From assembly GCA_001414485.1 (NCBI GenBank), contig LLEY01000192.1, forward strand, positions 45,070 through 109,069: 64,000 nucleotides of DNA, given 5' to 3'. The stretch comes from Calycina herbarum. Taxonomy: Eukaryota; Ascomycota; Leotiomycetes; Helotiales; Pezizellaceae. The translations under genes and the position numbers were made by a program. Below the pieces are notes generated by a model that had not been told where the DNA came from, did no database searches, and was given only the letters and a program-made list of their open reading frames with translations. Below are positions 33,352 to 44,458 of the stretch, piece by piece; position 1 is the stretch's first letter; every line of letters starts with the position of its first letter.

Positions 33352-34173
33352 CGGTAGTGGTACTACCTACGGCATCTCAATCGCACCAAAAAGTCGGATT
33401 GACTAAATCGCAAATAGAAAATCGCAAATCGCAAAGTGTTACTTTTTATAAGTATAAAATAGAATAGTTTTAAGTTTAAGTCCCCTCTCCCTCTTCCCCC
33501 CTCTATCTATCTTAAGACCTAACAGTCTTATCTATAGCTACTAGTTAATTAGGGAATAGGGAGGAGAACAGGTAACACGTGTATAGTAGTGACATTACCC
33601 CTCGCCTCCTCGCTGTCGCTGTCGCTGTCGCTGTCGCCTCGTTACTATTACCTCACTATCGTATCGTATTCTTACTATTGTTTCTAGATAAATAATAGAG
33701 AGAGAGAGAGGACAGGGGGGAAGAGGGAAGGGGAGGAATATGTTTGCTTCCTCAACTCCCCTTACCTACGCTAGGAAAAACTTTCCACCGAAATGTTTGC
33801 TTACTAGCCTCGCCCCCTCTCCCCCTCTCCTCTACACACTTATCTATACACAATGCATAGAAGAATGGAAAGAGCAGCAAGAGAGAGTAAGAAGTATTAT
33901 AATGCTCTCCTACCTCTTTTATAAAGGGACAGAATAAGCTTAGAGGCTTAAATAACAATTATTGAGTTCTACTAAATACTTGACTTTTGCGATTTGCGAT
34001 TTGCGATTTGCGATTTGCGATTTGCGATTTGCGATTTGCGATTTGCGATTTGCGATTTGCGATTTGCGATTTGCGATTTGCGATTTGCGATTTAGTTGAT
34101 TCCGACTTTTTGGTGTATCTGGGACGCCCTACTCCCTAAATTACTATTTTAGGTAGTAGTACTACCGAAATCT
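33352..34173. mobile_element. Inverted-repeat (MITE-like) element with a heptamer array
   Basis: The left end (33352-33440) reads TTTCGGTAGTGGTACTACCT, then CACCAAAAAGTCGGATTGAC and TAAATCGCAAAT. The right end (33986-34173), reverse complemented, gives the same words in the same order with a few differences. The right arm contains about 15 perfect copies of TTTGCGA (33986-34093); the left arm has three or four copies. The interior is AT-rich and RIP-like with microrepeats (CTGTCG near 33612, AG near 33700) and no transposase frame. This is the structure of a non-autonomous DNA transposon or foldback element. No clear target-site duplication was found, so the exact ends are uncertain. Confidence 0.6.
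33986..34093. repeat. Tandem heptamer array (TTTGCGA), about 15 copies
   Basis: 108 bases of perfect TTTGCGA units. It lies inside the right arm of the inverted-repeat element. The mirrored left arm has only AAATCGC remnants at 33408-33436, so the array probably grew by slippage or unequal exchange after insertion. Confidence 0.95.
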
Positions 34174-36368
34174 ATAGTTAATATCTATCATTCTTCACGA
34201 TACTGGGGAGATTAAAAGATGGACCTGCGACTTATATCTTTGTAGAATTTATGCTTTCAGGTATATATACGTTCGATGGATTAGCTCCCGAAAGGTGGTA
34301 GTGAGTACTTTAGTTTCGTACCTGCCTAGAAACGGCTTTTGGTTACCAATATGGAATTATAATCTTGAAATTTGGGTGAATAAAGACGTCGGGGTAATGA
34401 GCGCTATGGGGCAAGTGAGAACATAGAGTGTTATCCGTTATAAGAGTTGGCTATATTCCCCCTCGTGACTGGTAATGTCTAGTGCAAGTCGTTCTACTCT
34501 AATTCAATTCGCACATTGATTTTATCAAAGCCTAGCGTCATCGCGCGAATCATTTAGACCACCAATAAAGGACTCATTCATCTCGTCTAACATAGATTCA
34601 TTGAATTAGTTTTACGCTGCATGTAATTGGGAACCGAAACTCTATCCTAGCACTCGAAGAATCTCACACCCAAAGAGACTCAGCGCATTCCTCCTTGCAG
34701 CCCTACAAATATTCCAGGTCTTTGACGACTTATGCTCGATATTCGTGCTTTCCAACATCGAAGAGTACGAAAACACTTCGCTCTTTGGATGTCTTTTTAG
34801 GAGGTCTCCAAAAGTTCTCGTTTGGGGAAATGGTAATTAGATGGCATTATCTTGTTATCTGGCTTCTCTATATGTACTCGGAAAAGAAAGCCCTTACAAA
34901 ATGGTACAGTCAGTTGCGATTTAACCTTTAATTCAGGCACTTTTTTATAATCGGTGCTTTTTTTATTTTAAGGTTTTCCCCCCATTTTGTGTCCTTCGGC
35001 TCGGGCACGTTGAGACAGAGTGCGGACCATGTTGATAGGAGGATGGTCGCCACGCAAGGCCAAAGGATGTCGAGTGTCCCTCGCTCATCTGGTGACTGTG
35101 TCAATCCTTGAAAACGGCTGCTGGTGTCGTTCGTTGGCATGGTTTTGTGAGCTGTGAGACTTCTGGTAGCAGCCCGGTAGGTACACAGTGAAAAAATGTA
35201 TATATATATTGAGGATCGCATGCGCTGGAAGTCAACCAAGGTTATGTTTGGGGTGAGTAGTATGGTGATGCGATTTTGGGAGGATCTTCATTAATTATGC
35301 TGAGAGAGACTGTCTCAAGAAGCGATGGCACTGGGCTTACATGGGAGGCAGGGTTTGATAATAATAAGGTAGTTTCAAAATCATTGGTCGGGGAGCACCG
35401 CTCCTTCAAAATACAGTTACACAAGACTCGTTTCCCTAAGCGCCGCACGCCCATAGGAAACGCGCATCTAAATCTGAGAATTCTATAATTATGGGAGCTA
35501 GTGTTGTGCGCAACAGTACATCTGGAACAAATCTAAATTTAAATTTTTGTGTAATCTAATTTGAAATTGGTGAATCGGTAAGTTGTCCCAGCTTTCTAGT
35601 ACAATTGGATTTATTACCCTATATACTTAGGTCAATTTTAATACAGGAGATATGTACGTCATTTGAAATTCCGTATCACGTTACTACCTCATCTCAAGTA
35701 TAAAGAACACAGAACTAATTGACCTTAGTAAAAGGGTGCTTGTGTTACCATGACTGAGATTAAGCTTCGAAAGAAGTCACTGGGGATAAGGATAAGAATC
35801 TCGTATAGAAGCGTACTAAATCCAAGAAAACTCTCTATTTCCACCTAGTCAAGTAAAAACTAAATTGCTTCAACTTTCTAATACAAGTAAACTTGGAGTA
35901 ATAAAAGATTTATAAGTGAAGTCCGAAGTAATTTAGAGTCATATATCCAAGTGAAATGATATTGCAAAACAAGATATTTCCAAGTAGCATGTGAATTCTG
36001 ATATAAAATGATATCTCTTAGTGAAATAGATAGCTCCGAGTATTATAGAGTTATACGAGTGAAGTTCAAAGTAAAATAATACCTCCAGAAGGAAAGTGAT
36101 CTCGCGGTAGATAATAAAAGCGGCAGTAAATACTTGAAATCGGCTAACCTGGCAGATAATAAGCACCAATTTTGTTCTCATCTCAGTGTATATAGTTACT
36201 AGTAAATACTGAATACTCGTATACGTCAGGAAACAAGACTGCCAAAAACAGACCTGGAATGAAATTCCTCAACTCAAACCCCCCAATAGCCTAGAGCAAC
36301 AAAGAAAAACCTCATCGAAAAGAAACAAATTCCTACCCTCAAAAGAAAGTTAAGAACCCCTCAACGAC
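34174..36368. other. Intergenic, no gene supported
   Basis: About 2.2 kb with short open frames only. From about 35912 to 36100 a loosely repeated AGTGAA(A/G) phrase occurs four times at irregular spacing. A dispersed-motif copy lies at 36102-36135. The last 130 bases are the 3' flank of the lipoxygenase gene. Confidence 0.45.
36102..36150 (+). repeat. Dispersed short repeat, copy 3
   Basis: CTCGCGGTAGATAATAAAAG followed by CGGCAGTAAATACTTGAAATC. This is nearly the same as copy 4 at 39747, over about 31 bases. Confidence 0.6.
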
Positions 36369-38707
36369 CTAAATCAAAACAGAAACCGCGGTGACAACAG
36401 GATCCATAACTGTATACCCCGGCACTCCCGTCATCAACTCCTCACTATACTCCGTAAAAACACCCATCTTAGGAACTAATCCCCCCTCCTCTTCCCCCTT
36501 CGTAAAAGTATTCCCCAAGACCCAAAGCTCCCTACACAACCTCTCAGCAATATCCATCAATGACTTGTTATTCACAAGTTTCGCAGCAGAATAAACATTC
36601 ACCGCGTAAGCGACAAGATTGAGATCTTTCGTCACAGTTTGTGATAACAAAGCAGGGAGATGCGAAGCAAGAAGCCATTCCGCATCTCGATTTCGTGCGA
36701 CGGGGAGTGCGGCGATGACGTCGGACTCGGTGTATTTGTTGAGTGCCGCGAGGTCTTTGGGCAGTTTAGAGCAAAGCGCAGGAGGTTTGTTGGGGACGAA
36801 GGAGAGGTAATACTGCTGCAAATAATTCACCGCAGTATGTTGAGGAGAAGCAATATGAATGCACATGGTAACCGCATCAATCAGTTTCTCAACCGTTTTG
36901 ATATCCGGGAATGTGTTGATATTCGCTCCCTCGGAATTCTTGACTTCTTGAACCCAAGATTGGATGTAGAGATCATTTTCGACTTTTTGATCTCCCTCTG
37001 CGCCGGGAGTGAAACCTGCGGTGGCGAGGTAACCCGTGACGAAGTTACGGAGGGTAAGCCACATTAACTTCATGTTTCGTGCGTAGGTGTAATTTTTGAA
37101 TTTTGGATCGCAAGGTTGGTGGCATTCTGGTCCACAGCCCGCGGTGCAAGGTGCATTGGGTGCTTTATCTACATCGCAGTGTTTGTCGCATCGACAGCAT
37201 AGATCTCCTAGTTTATCGACGGGGAAACCTCGGTTTTCGAGGTCGGTGTGGACGTAACTTTTTTCGAAATTGAAGTTCTCGTAGCTGTAGCGAATGAAAG
37301 TTTTGCATTGCGCGTCTGAGGCACCGATGATGGGGATAATGACACTTGGAACCAGAGTTGAACGAGCAGCTGCATTGAGAGACAGTGTTTTATCCCAATG
37401 TGGTGAGAGGATATGGTAGAGGATATGAGATGATGGGATTGTACGTTGGGCAGCCACAATGACGGATTCTTCAATGAGATGGCAGTCAGTGAGATGAACT
37501 TTTAGTTCGTGTCTAACCCAGTCGGAAACTTGTGCACAGGTTTTGGCATATCGCCAGGGCCAATCGTGTTCCTCATCATGCGACTTGTCTTCTGAAGTCA
37601 GACGTTTGTTGAAGATGACGATGGACTCTTCCATGGACCCTTTGTAGTCAAGCACGATTGCCTGGGGATGTAGTTTCCCTTCCGGGTTCAGCTTGTAGAG
37701 AGTGACAGCGGCACTGCACCATCGACTGGTGGTTTTGAAGATGAATCCATGTTCATCCGAGATCGTCGCTTTTGGGTCTTTTATCCCGAAAGCTTTGCGG
37801 AAATAGCTGTAGTCTTGAACATAAAGGGTAGATGGGTCCGACTTCTCCAGCAACAAGATAAGACTAGCATCCGCCTTCTGTCGCTTGGCCTCGTTGATGA
37901 ATTTTGGAATCCAGTCTTTGGCCAATGTGATGGATGCTGGGCTCGTTCCAGTGAAGCTCTGCTGAGCAAAGATGGTATCAGAATACCAGGGTTTATTCCC
38001 ACTGTCCAAGTCACCAACCGAAGGCTTCGACAAATTTCCAGGTTTGCTTCGAATAATCTCTTGTTGTTTATTGAGTTCCGCAAATGACTTGCTAGGAACA
38101 AAGCTGTCAACTGCTTCCGGATGAGGGGTAAGTCCCACGAAGATGTCTCCGAGAAAGCCAAGCTTGTTCTTCAAAATGACACTGAAGGCAATGTCAAATT
38201 GAGTGGGATCCTCTTGCCCTGTTTGGAAGAGATCCTTGATCGAGATGTGGTCTGATTTCGGGACAAGGGACAAGTGAGGTGGGTATTCATGGTCGGTTGA
38301 GAATTGGTATAGCTTCTTCTTGTCCTTCAATTGTCTGTCTGGGGCGACGCTTGGTTCGAAGCCTGTGACGTCAAAGTAGGATTGGATACTTTTGCATACG
38401 TCAGTTCGAGTTTTCCCAGAAGGATTGGATCAATTAAGGATACTGTGCTAAGCAATTCGGTTCTAATCGATACTCACCTAGTCATAATTTTGCCATAAGC
38501 AACAGTCAACCCCTTTTCTGTCTGTTCGTAATTACGGTTGAGGCCCGATTGGGTTCTCAGAATGTCTGTTGCAAAGACTGCTGGATCCCAGCTGCTGAGT
38601 TTGAGGGTTTCTTTGGCCAGTGGCGCATTGACAAGAGCGGATGGCACCGGTTTGGTATTCGTAGAATCGGGAATTGAGACAATTGGAACACCTGTAGTCA
38701 AATCCAT
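36369..38707 (-). CDS. Lipoxygenase with a cysteine-rich insertion
   Basis: Exons 38707-38478 and 38388-36369 (89-bp intron; GTGAGT, CTGAC, AAAAG) give 749 aa. All five metal ligands of lipoxygenases can be placed: H375 and H380 (HLTDCH, the H-x4-H spacing of iron enzymes), H594 and N598 (SPQHTAVNY) and the C-terminal Ile749. Conserved H398 and H407 follow at the usual distances (HILYHILSPH). Downstream NAAARSTLVPSV and YLSFVPNKPPAL also fit. The enzyme would oxygenate polyunsaturated fatty acids to hydroperoxides. Terminal Ile and x4 spacing favour iron over manganese; this is inference. No signal peptide is visible, so it is probably intracellular. Between the two His pairs, residues 474-503 carry eight Cys in a CCxC-x3-C-x9-C-x3-C-x3-C-x3-C pattern not expected in this family. 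The frame is intact and the start is the first ATG. Confidence 0.88.
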
Positions 38708-40590
38708 GTTGTCAATTCGAGGTGAGAGAGGCTTGGGCTTTGTGAAGGATTAAAAAAGTGAGGAGTAATAGTCGAAGTTGATGTATATGAAGATGTCAAC
38801 GAGAGATGTGTAGTGAAGACGGTTTGCTTTGAAATGACCGACGAGGGGTATAATATAGCTGTCAAGAGCCAGCCTTGTTTGGGTTGAAAAGAAGGGCGGC
38901 CGACTATCAAATATCAAGATCCAATTGACTTCCAACGATAACATTGAGATGATCTAGAACATGTTCAGCTCATATGCAGTCGCCCATACTTCCGTTTCAG
39001 TACACACCAATTCGATAAGTTTGGTCACTTGGTTTTGGATTTCGACGAAGATGCATGGGTTTCAGAACGCCATTCCACCCAGGTGGAAGCTGGCGCATTA
39101 AGCTTGTTGATCCTGTCAATAATAAGCGAGCCTGTCCATGACGAATCTAATATCATGATAAGCTGCTGGAGGGGAAAATTTCAAGAAAATGATATGAATT
39201 AATTCTCCATCCTTGGGCATTGTTTTTGTAAGCTAGAAAGTCGCCTTTGCTCGTTAGTAAAATCGCAAACTCAAGTGTGAGACAAGCAGAAAAGTACTTA
39301 CTGATAGTATTCAGTACTCGGGATATCCCGTCAGCCTTAAGATGTCTCGAACGTCGAAGCTGCCGCCCGTTGAGCCACACATGGGATGAGGCGCCTGAAA
39401 GCTGACTGATGGCTGAATTTGGATAGGTTGAGCGGTGACAACGTGACTGTAACACAAAAATACATGCATACAACTCCAAAGTAATGGCATGATAAGAGGA
39501 GAAGGTTTCAAAATCCCACACCGATGCCTTTCCGCCATTCGGATAATTCCAACAAATAGAGAGCAATCAATTTCTCATATCTTGCGGGGCGAGAGAAACA
39601 ATTTGCAAGCTGACACCAGTTATCCAATACGGTCTTACTTGATGTTGCCAAGAGTGTGGAGTAAGCGGTGGGGGAGAAATGATAGAAGGCAGTAGCGTGA
39701 CAAACGGTGACTCCGTGAAAATAATTTGAGAAAGGCTGGTCCTGGCTCGCGGTGAATATTAAAGCGGCAGTAAGTAGCTAGCACCATTTAACACTATCCC
39801 AGTGCTTTAGGAAAATTGAATCTAAAACGACTGGGTTAAACGACTCAATTACCCCAAGTTTCTAGGGTATTTACTTACAGCGCCAAGGTTTTGTTTTTGG
39901 GGAAAGGTGCGGTTGGTCGATTGTGGGAGAAGAGAAGGAGAGTTTTGTTAGTATCTAGGTATCTAAACGCTCAATTGGGAAGGAACGGCGAGAGGAGGGA
40001 AGAGTTATATACCTTGCGTTCCTAGAAATCATTACAGAAAATAGTAAATAGGGTATAGTTACACACCATACGTCGTATAAAATGAAGTTTCAAGTCAATT
40101 CTCGCGTCTCCACCGCCTGCATATTAAGCCCACCCAACTTCAAATCCTCACTCCCATTCCGCCGACTAGAACTTTTGCTCGAGTGTGCCCAAGTACGTCC
40201 GCTCTGAGGAACCGAAAGAGAGGCATTCGGAGTTTCAAGTCCAGTTCTGCGTCCTCTAGTTAGGCCTACTAAATAAACTATATGAAATCCATCCTTGAAT
40301 TCACCATTCGTTTCTTATGTTTATTAGATGATTCATTTCATACAGTATAATTAGTATAACTTTATAAAACGTGTCGTAAAATTCATATAAAATAGTTCAG
40401 CCTGGATTAATAATTATCTAAGGCATATGTAAGGCACGTGTAAGCCTAAACCAGTAGTTCTCATTTACCCCCTAAAACCTACCCTAACTATTACGTGGCC
40501 TAAGATATATGAAATATATGAAAAGTCATGAAATTCATATATATTTCGGTTTCGATTCAAATACTCCTTGTTTCGTGAATTCTCACTGTT
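38708..40590. other. Intergenic, no gene supported
   Basis: Promoter side of the lipoxygenase gene and 3' flank of the PTH11-like remnant. The longest frame (39153-39566, minus) has no family features. A dispersed-motif copy lies at 39747-39778, and an inverted TTTACTTACAGCGCC about 110 bases later could be its partner end. Confidence 0.45.
39747..39893 (+). repeat. Dispersed short repeat, copy 4, possibly a small inverted-repeat element
   Basis: Begins CTCGCGGTGAATATTAAAGC then GGCAGTAAGTA, matching 36102-36135. At 39877-39893 TTTACTTACAGCGCC reads as an imperfect inverse of GGCAGTAAGTA, so this copy may be a complete element of about 125 bases. Confidence 0.4.
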
Positions 40591-41959
40591 TCAAGTTCTT
40601 TCGGGAGCCCTACCTCTAGTTTCATCCCCAATCTCGTTGTCGTCCAAAGGAGTAGGCCCACAATCCAGCCATGACTCAGGGTCAATTTCTCCTGCTCTTT
40701 CTCTCGAGGTCCTATCTCGATTTGACTTGTGATAAATATTCCATTGTGAGGAAGGGACGTTGCGATCTGGAGGCGGGGTATTCACTTTGGCTGCTGAGAG
40801 GAAATTGGGAAAGTACCGTGCAATTAATGGCTTGAGGGTAGTGAGACAAGCACAAGTAATAGCGGTGTTCAGCTTGATTGTAGACCTGAGTTAAATTTGG
40901 ATTAGCTTTATCATATTTGAGATCTCCAAGAGAGTAAATAATATATGTCTCGTCATGTAAAGCCGCTCGTGGCAAAACCACGTTTGAAAAAGACACGAAA
41001 GGCTTATCAAAGTGAGAAAGCTGTCCTATTAGCAGTTTTGTCTGACAAATCTACATGATAGAGAGCATCCAGTCGGATAGCTGAAGCCGCACATACCCTA
41101 AATCCGTATCGGTAAGTATGACCTTGAGGCGGGAAAATGTCAAAGAAGCGCTCAGACAAAGTAATACATACAAGAATCCCAAAGCAAAAATGAAATATAA
41201 CCCCAACTTCTGCCTTCGGGGCAGCTTGACCAGACTCTTTATCACACATAAAGGCAATAAAATGATCATAAAGTCAGTTGCAAGGTTGAAGCCGGCATTT
41301 ATAAATGGGCGATAAGTTCCTGAAAAACAGACCCCTGCGATGGACGGGTCCCATATCTTTGGAATAGGTCTACACTCAGTAATTTTGAGGGTAAGGATAC
41401 CAATTTGGTATATGATGACAATGAAAAGCTAGATATAGCAGATTATTTGTATCTTGGAATCTAAAAATATCCGTAGGTAGTGAAATAATAGCGAAACTTT
41501 CGTAAATGTTTGGGTGATGTTATATGCGAACGATGAGAGCCTAATACAGATTAGTGGATTCCTATTACTGTATAATGGAAAAATACGCACTTCTTTAAAT
41601 ATTATTAATTGACTGGGTACATCCAGCATTCCTTTTAATGGAATTTCAAGTCCTACTCCATTTTTTAGTGCATGGTTTGCAACAGCGTGCCAGTGACAAC
41701 TCACGAATGATAACGCCAATAGTCGTACAAATGGAAAAGATCTATCGGGAAGCATGTTAGTATACACACAATGGTTTCGGTGAAGGGGGTGTACCAATGC
41801 TATCAGAATGGACCAATCATCTTTACCAATAAAACGTAGAATATATCGACGAGTGATGAATAGAAGTAGGACGGCCGTCGCGGCAATGAAAAGTGTTATC
41901 GCATTGGCTATAATGACCTGCGCAGCCTCGCGCGGGCTGGGAGCAGACTTGTTGGCCAT
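40591..41959 (-). pseudogene. PTH11-like / rhodopsin-domain membrane protein gene, degenerate
   Basis: Minus-strand sequence carries the successive blocks of the fungal rhodopsin-like seven-span family: ITLFIAATAVLLLFITRRYI, GKDDWSILIAL, then after a likely intron (GTACAC, ACTAAC, GATAG) IFSICTTIGVIIR, VANHALKNGVGLEIP, YNITQTFTKVSLLFHYLRIF, CRPIPKIWDPSIAGVC, ATDFMIILLPLCVIKSLVKL, PRRQKLGLYFIFALGF, and after another intron STIKLNTAITCACLTTLKPL with a polar tail to 40591. Several steps do not join cleanly: a frame change near 41690, another around the intron at about 41570, and an in-frame TAG at 41429-41431 where a Trp is expected. Exon limits are approximate. Intact relatives act as membrane receptors or are part of metabolite clusters; this copy is probably non-functional. 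No CFEM domain precedes it. Confidence 0.6.
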
Positions 41960-42393
41960 GAGCCTGGATAAACCTCGAGAGATCGGGAGCTCTACATTTG
42001 ATGTTTGCGCGAAGGGGGTCTTGTTGTACGAAGGGGGTCTTATTGTACGAGTAGGCAACGAAGAAAAGGTAACTGTGGACGTCTCGTCCGAGAAAGGAAG
42101 CCACAGACGCGGGAAATCCCCATACAGAACCTTATTTCTTCGAGTCAAGGTGGACAACTATCGCTGACACGCCTCACGCCTGAGAGTTTGTGCCCAACCA
42201 CAGGCTAGACTTCTAGCAAATCAGAATTCAAATGAAAAGCACTAGTCAGGAAACCTGATGAACCATCGTCGAATGAAACAATGGAATGTTCCAAAAGGAA
42301 TCCTTCATCGATTTCAATCAACAAAAATAGCAATCTATGACGAGAAAACGCCACAGAACTGACAATCAAAGCTCAACCAGCAGCACCACGGAG
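41960..42393. other. Intergenic, no gene seen
   Basis: Upstream region of the PTH11-like remnant and 3' flank of the next minus-strand gene. It contains a short direct repeat near 42011-42050 (GAAGGGGGTCTT...GTACGA, twice). Confidence 0.45.
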
Positions 42394-42834
42394 TTATAGA
42401 CAAGCTCGCCCCTCCACTAGAACGGGTTCCTGGGTCAATTTAAGGGGGCAACTGTCCACCAGAAACACATGGTAGCGGCCCGTCGTTGGAGGATCACTCA
42501 TCAGACGAAGCATCTGCCCACGATAGCGTTGAACTTTCAATGCGGAGGCTTCTAGGCCACCATAACTCGCCATGTCCCAGGAGGGTATTCTCGTTCTCAA
42601 CTTTTTTGCGTGCTTGGCATCAACCCAATCGTGCTTGTAGGGCTGCCGTTGGAGAGGCGAGGCATTGCTTTGCGAGAAGGAGAATGGATCGCGCTCATCG
42701 CGGGGCTCCTCAAGTGGACTGACTTCTGGGGGATCTTGGGACAAGTGTTAGCTTTGTTTTTTCTACAATTGACGTACTCGAGTAGAATCTGCCGGCTTGG
42801 GAGGCGACTTACAAGCGCAAAAACAATATGCCAT
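42394..42834 (-). CDS. Small hypothetical protein
   Basis: A 22-base first exon (42834-42813, MAYCFCA) and a 78-bp intron (GTAAGT, GCTAAC, AAG) lead to 42734-42394, giving 120 aa. The intron signals are good, which is the main support. The protein is basic and polar (KHDWVDAKHAKKLRTRIPSW, VQRYRGQMLRLM) without membrane spans. Reading frame continues upstream of the ATG without another ATG (a basic, Ser-rich stretch), so the true start may lie in an unseen upstream exon, perhaps with a mitochondrial presequence. I do not recognise the family. It lies 258 bases downstream of the phosphoribosyltransferase gene on the same strand. Confidence 0.4.
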
Positions 42835-43092
42835 TATAGCAGCAGAGTTTCTTGATGCTCGTCGGAATGGAATGAAGGTTGGGTTGAGAGGAGAGGAGGC
42901 CTGAGACAGAAGTGTGGGTATTTCCCGGGACCGGAATAAATTCACACGTCAATGAGCTTCAACGAAGATCTCCAGTAGAACTCTCTCGTGCAAATTTTGT
43001 AAAGAGACAAAATTTCCAGAAGAACACGCTAAAGGTATCTATGGGCATAGTCTGTTATATTGTTATATATCTATGGAGTCCCGAAAGAACAA

Positions 43093-44458
43093 TTACTCCC
43101 GCTCAACCCATCCATCTTCAACAGCTTTGAGCATAGGGCTCTCGAATACCCGTACAACTTTAGAACTGCGGTTGTCACCAAGAAGCTCCTGGTATCGCGA
43201 ACCTTGCTTCATAGCGAAACCTGCACCGAGAACTTTGCAATCAATTTCAGGTGATTCGAGGAAATCCCAGATTGGCTTGACGGTTTTACCTGGTGGGAGA
43301 AAGCTTTGTTAGCTAACTGGAAAACAGGGAGGAAGTTTTTGATGACTATAGTTTTGGTAAGTTTTCTGAGTTGAGGGGTAGAGTTGTGTGATCTGTCCAA
43401 ATCCATTCTTATGAGGAACACCGGAGCTGGGTAGGCCAGGTGTAGATGTCAGGGAACGGGAGAATCTCCAAAGTTCCAAGGCGAAAATCGTGGACAGGGT
43501 AGGAAGATAGGTAGACATGGGGCGACAGCCCGTATGGAGGCATTGATGTGTCGAGGTCGTTCCTTCCCTGGCTTGATCTTGGCCCTCAACTCGGGAGACG
43601 GCAAACTCCAGCTCGCTCCTTCTCTCTTACCTCGAAATCCACTTCAACCTCTTACCTCCGAAGTAACAGCAAGGGAAGGCACGACCCCTTCCACCCTTGA
43701 ATTCCCATCCATGGGTTTGGGTGGTTGTACAAAAATCGCGGGGATCAAGATGTCACAGGTCTTTCAAGGAGGGCTTGGAAGATGAAATAAAGAAGAATTT
43801 GGAACTAACCTGAGCCAATAACATCATCGATGATTACTACCTTCTTGCCCTTGATGAGTGGTAGTTGGGCCGGGTCAAGGTAGACTTTCTTTTCGGTGAG
43901 AGAAGTGCAAGAGGAGAGAGTCGTTGAGAGCTCCTCCTTGTACCAGAACTTTCTTGAGTACCCGAGGGCAACGAATCGTGCTACATATTGTCAGTATATC
44001 AATATTTAAAGGGAGTATTATGGACTTGGGAAATACGTGTAGACGAACTATGACCGAGAGTTTTGGCAACAATTCCAGCAATGCCCAAGCCAAGTGTTGG
44101 TAGACCGATAATCACATCAATCTCAGAGCTAAACCGTTCGTGAATTCGGGTTCCGAGAAAGGACCCAAGCTCATCAACCACCGAAAGCGCAGCTTGAGTG
44201 AGGAACAAGGAAGCCATGGCCTCTTTTGGGGGTTCATTTTCAGAAGCTGTGGGTACTGAACGGATGGGAAGGTTGATGACACGTTTGTCAGGGAGGACAG
44301 CGGAGTATTTGTACTTCCTAGGGTACGCTTAGCGAGATATAAATAAGATGTGAAGAGAAAGTAGAAGCTAACCATGGAGCTTCTGGGAGAGGCGTATTTT
44401 CAGGCAATATTTCTTGCCAATAGTGCGTTGTGGGCTCAGTGAAATGTGACAACGGCAT
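43093..44458 (-). CDS. Phosphoribosyltransferase-domain protein
   Basis: Exons 44458-44373, 44317-44037, 43980-43810 and 43289-43093 give 244 aa. The type I phosphoribosyltransferase PRPP-binding loop is clear at about residues 168-182: KKVVIIDDVIGSGKT, rebuilt across the third splice. Upstream VIIGLPTLGLGIAG and RFVALGYSRKFWY also fit the fold. These proteins transfer or bind ribose phosphate from PRPP. This one lacks the features I would need to call it orotate, adenine or hypoxanthine specific, although the family resemblance is to purine/orotate-type proteins of unknown role. Introns 1 and 2 are 55 and 56 bp, but intron 3 is 520 bp, roughly ten times the local norm, with good ends (GTTAGT, CAG) and exact frame. 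The start is the first ATG. No signal peptide; probably cytosolic. Confidence 0.82.
43290..43809 (-). other. Unusually long (520-bp) intron of the phosphoribosyltransferase gene
   Basis: Splits the GSG-KT step of the PRPP loop. A branch-like GCTAAC lies about 20 bases before the CAG end. The intron has normal composition and a plus-strand open frame of 83 codons (43534-43785) without family features. Confidence 0.6.

Noticed and set aside
33986..34093. Regular array considered as a CRISPR-like repeat
   Set aside because: Units are seven bases with no spacers, and the genome is eukaryotic; it is a simple tandem repeat.
39350..39400. tRNA-like string on the minus strand
   Set aside because: Arms do not pair into a cloverleaf and no T-loop of the right form follows.
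39153..39566. 137-codon minus-strand frame as a gene
   Set aside because: Composition is ordinary for chance frames and no family motif was seen.
43534..43785. 83-codon plus-strand frame in the phosphoribosyltransferase intron as a nested gene
   Set aside because: No recognisable features and no clear promoter or start context; kept only as a note on the intron.
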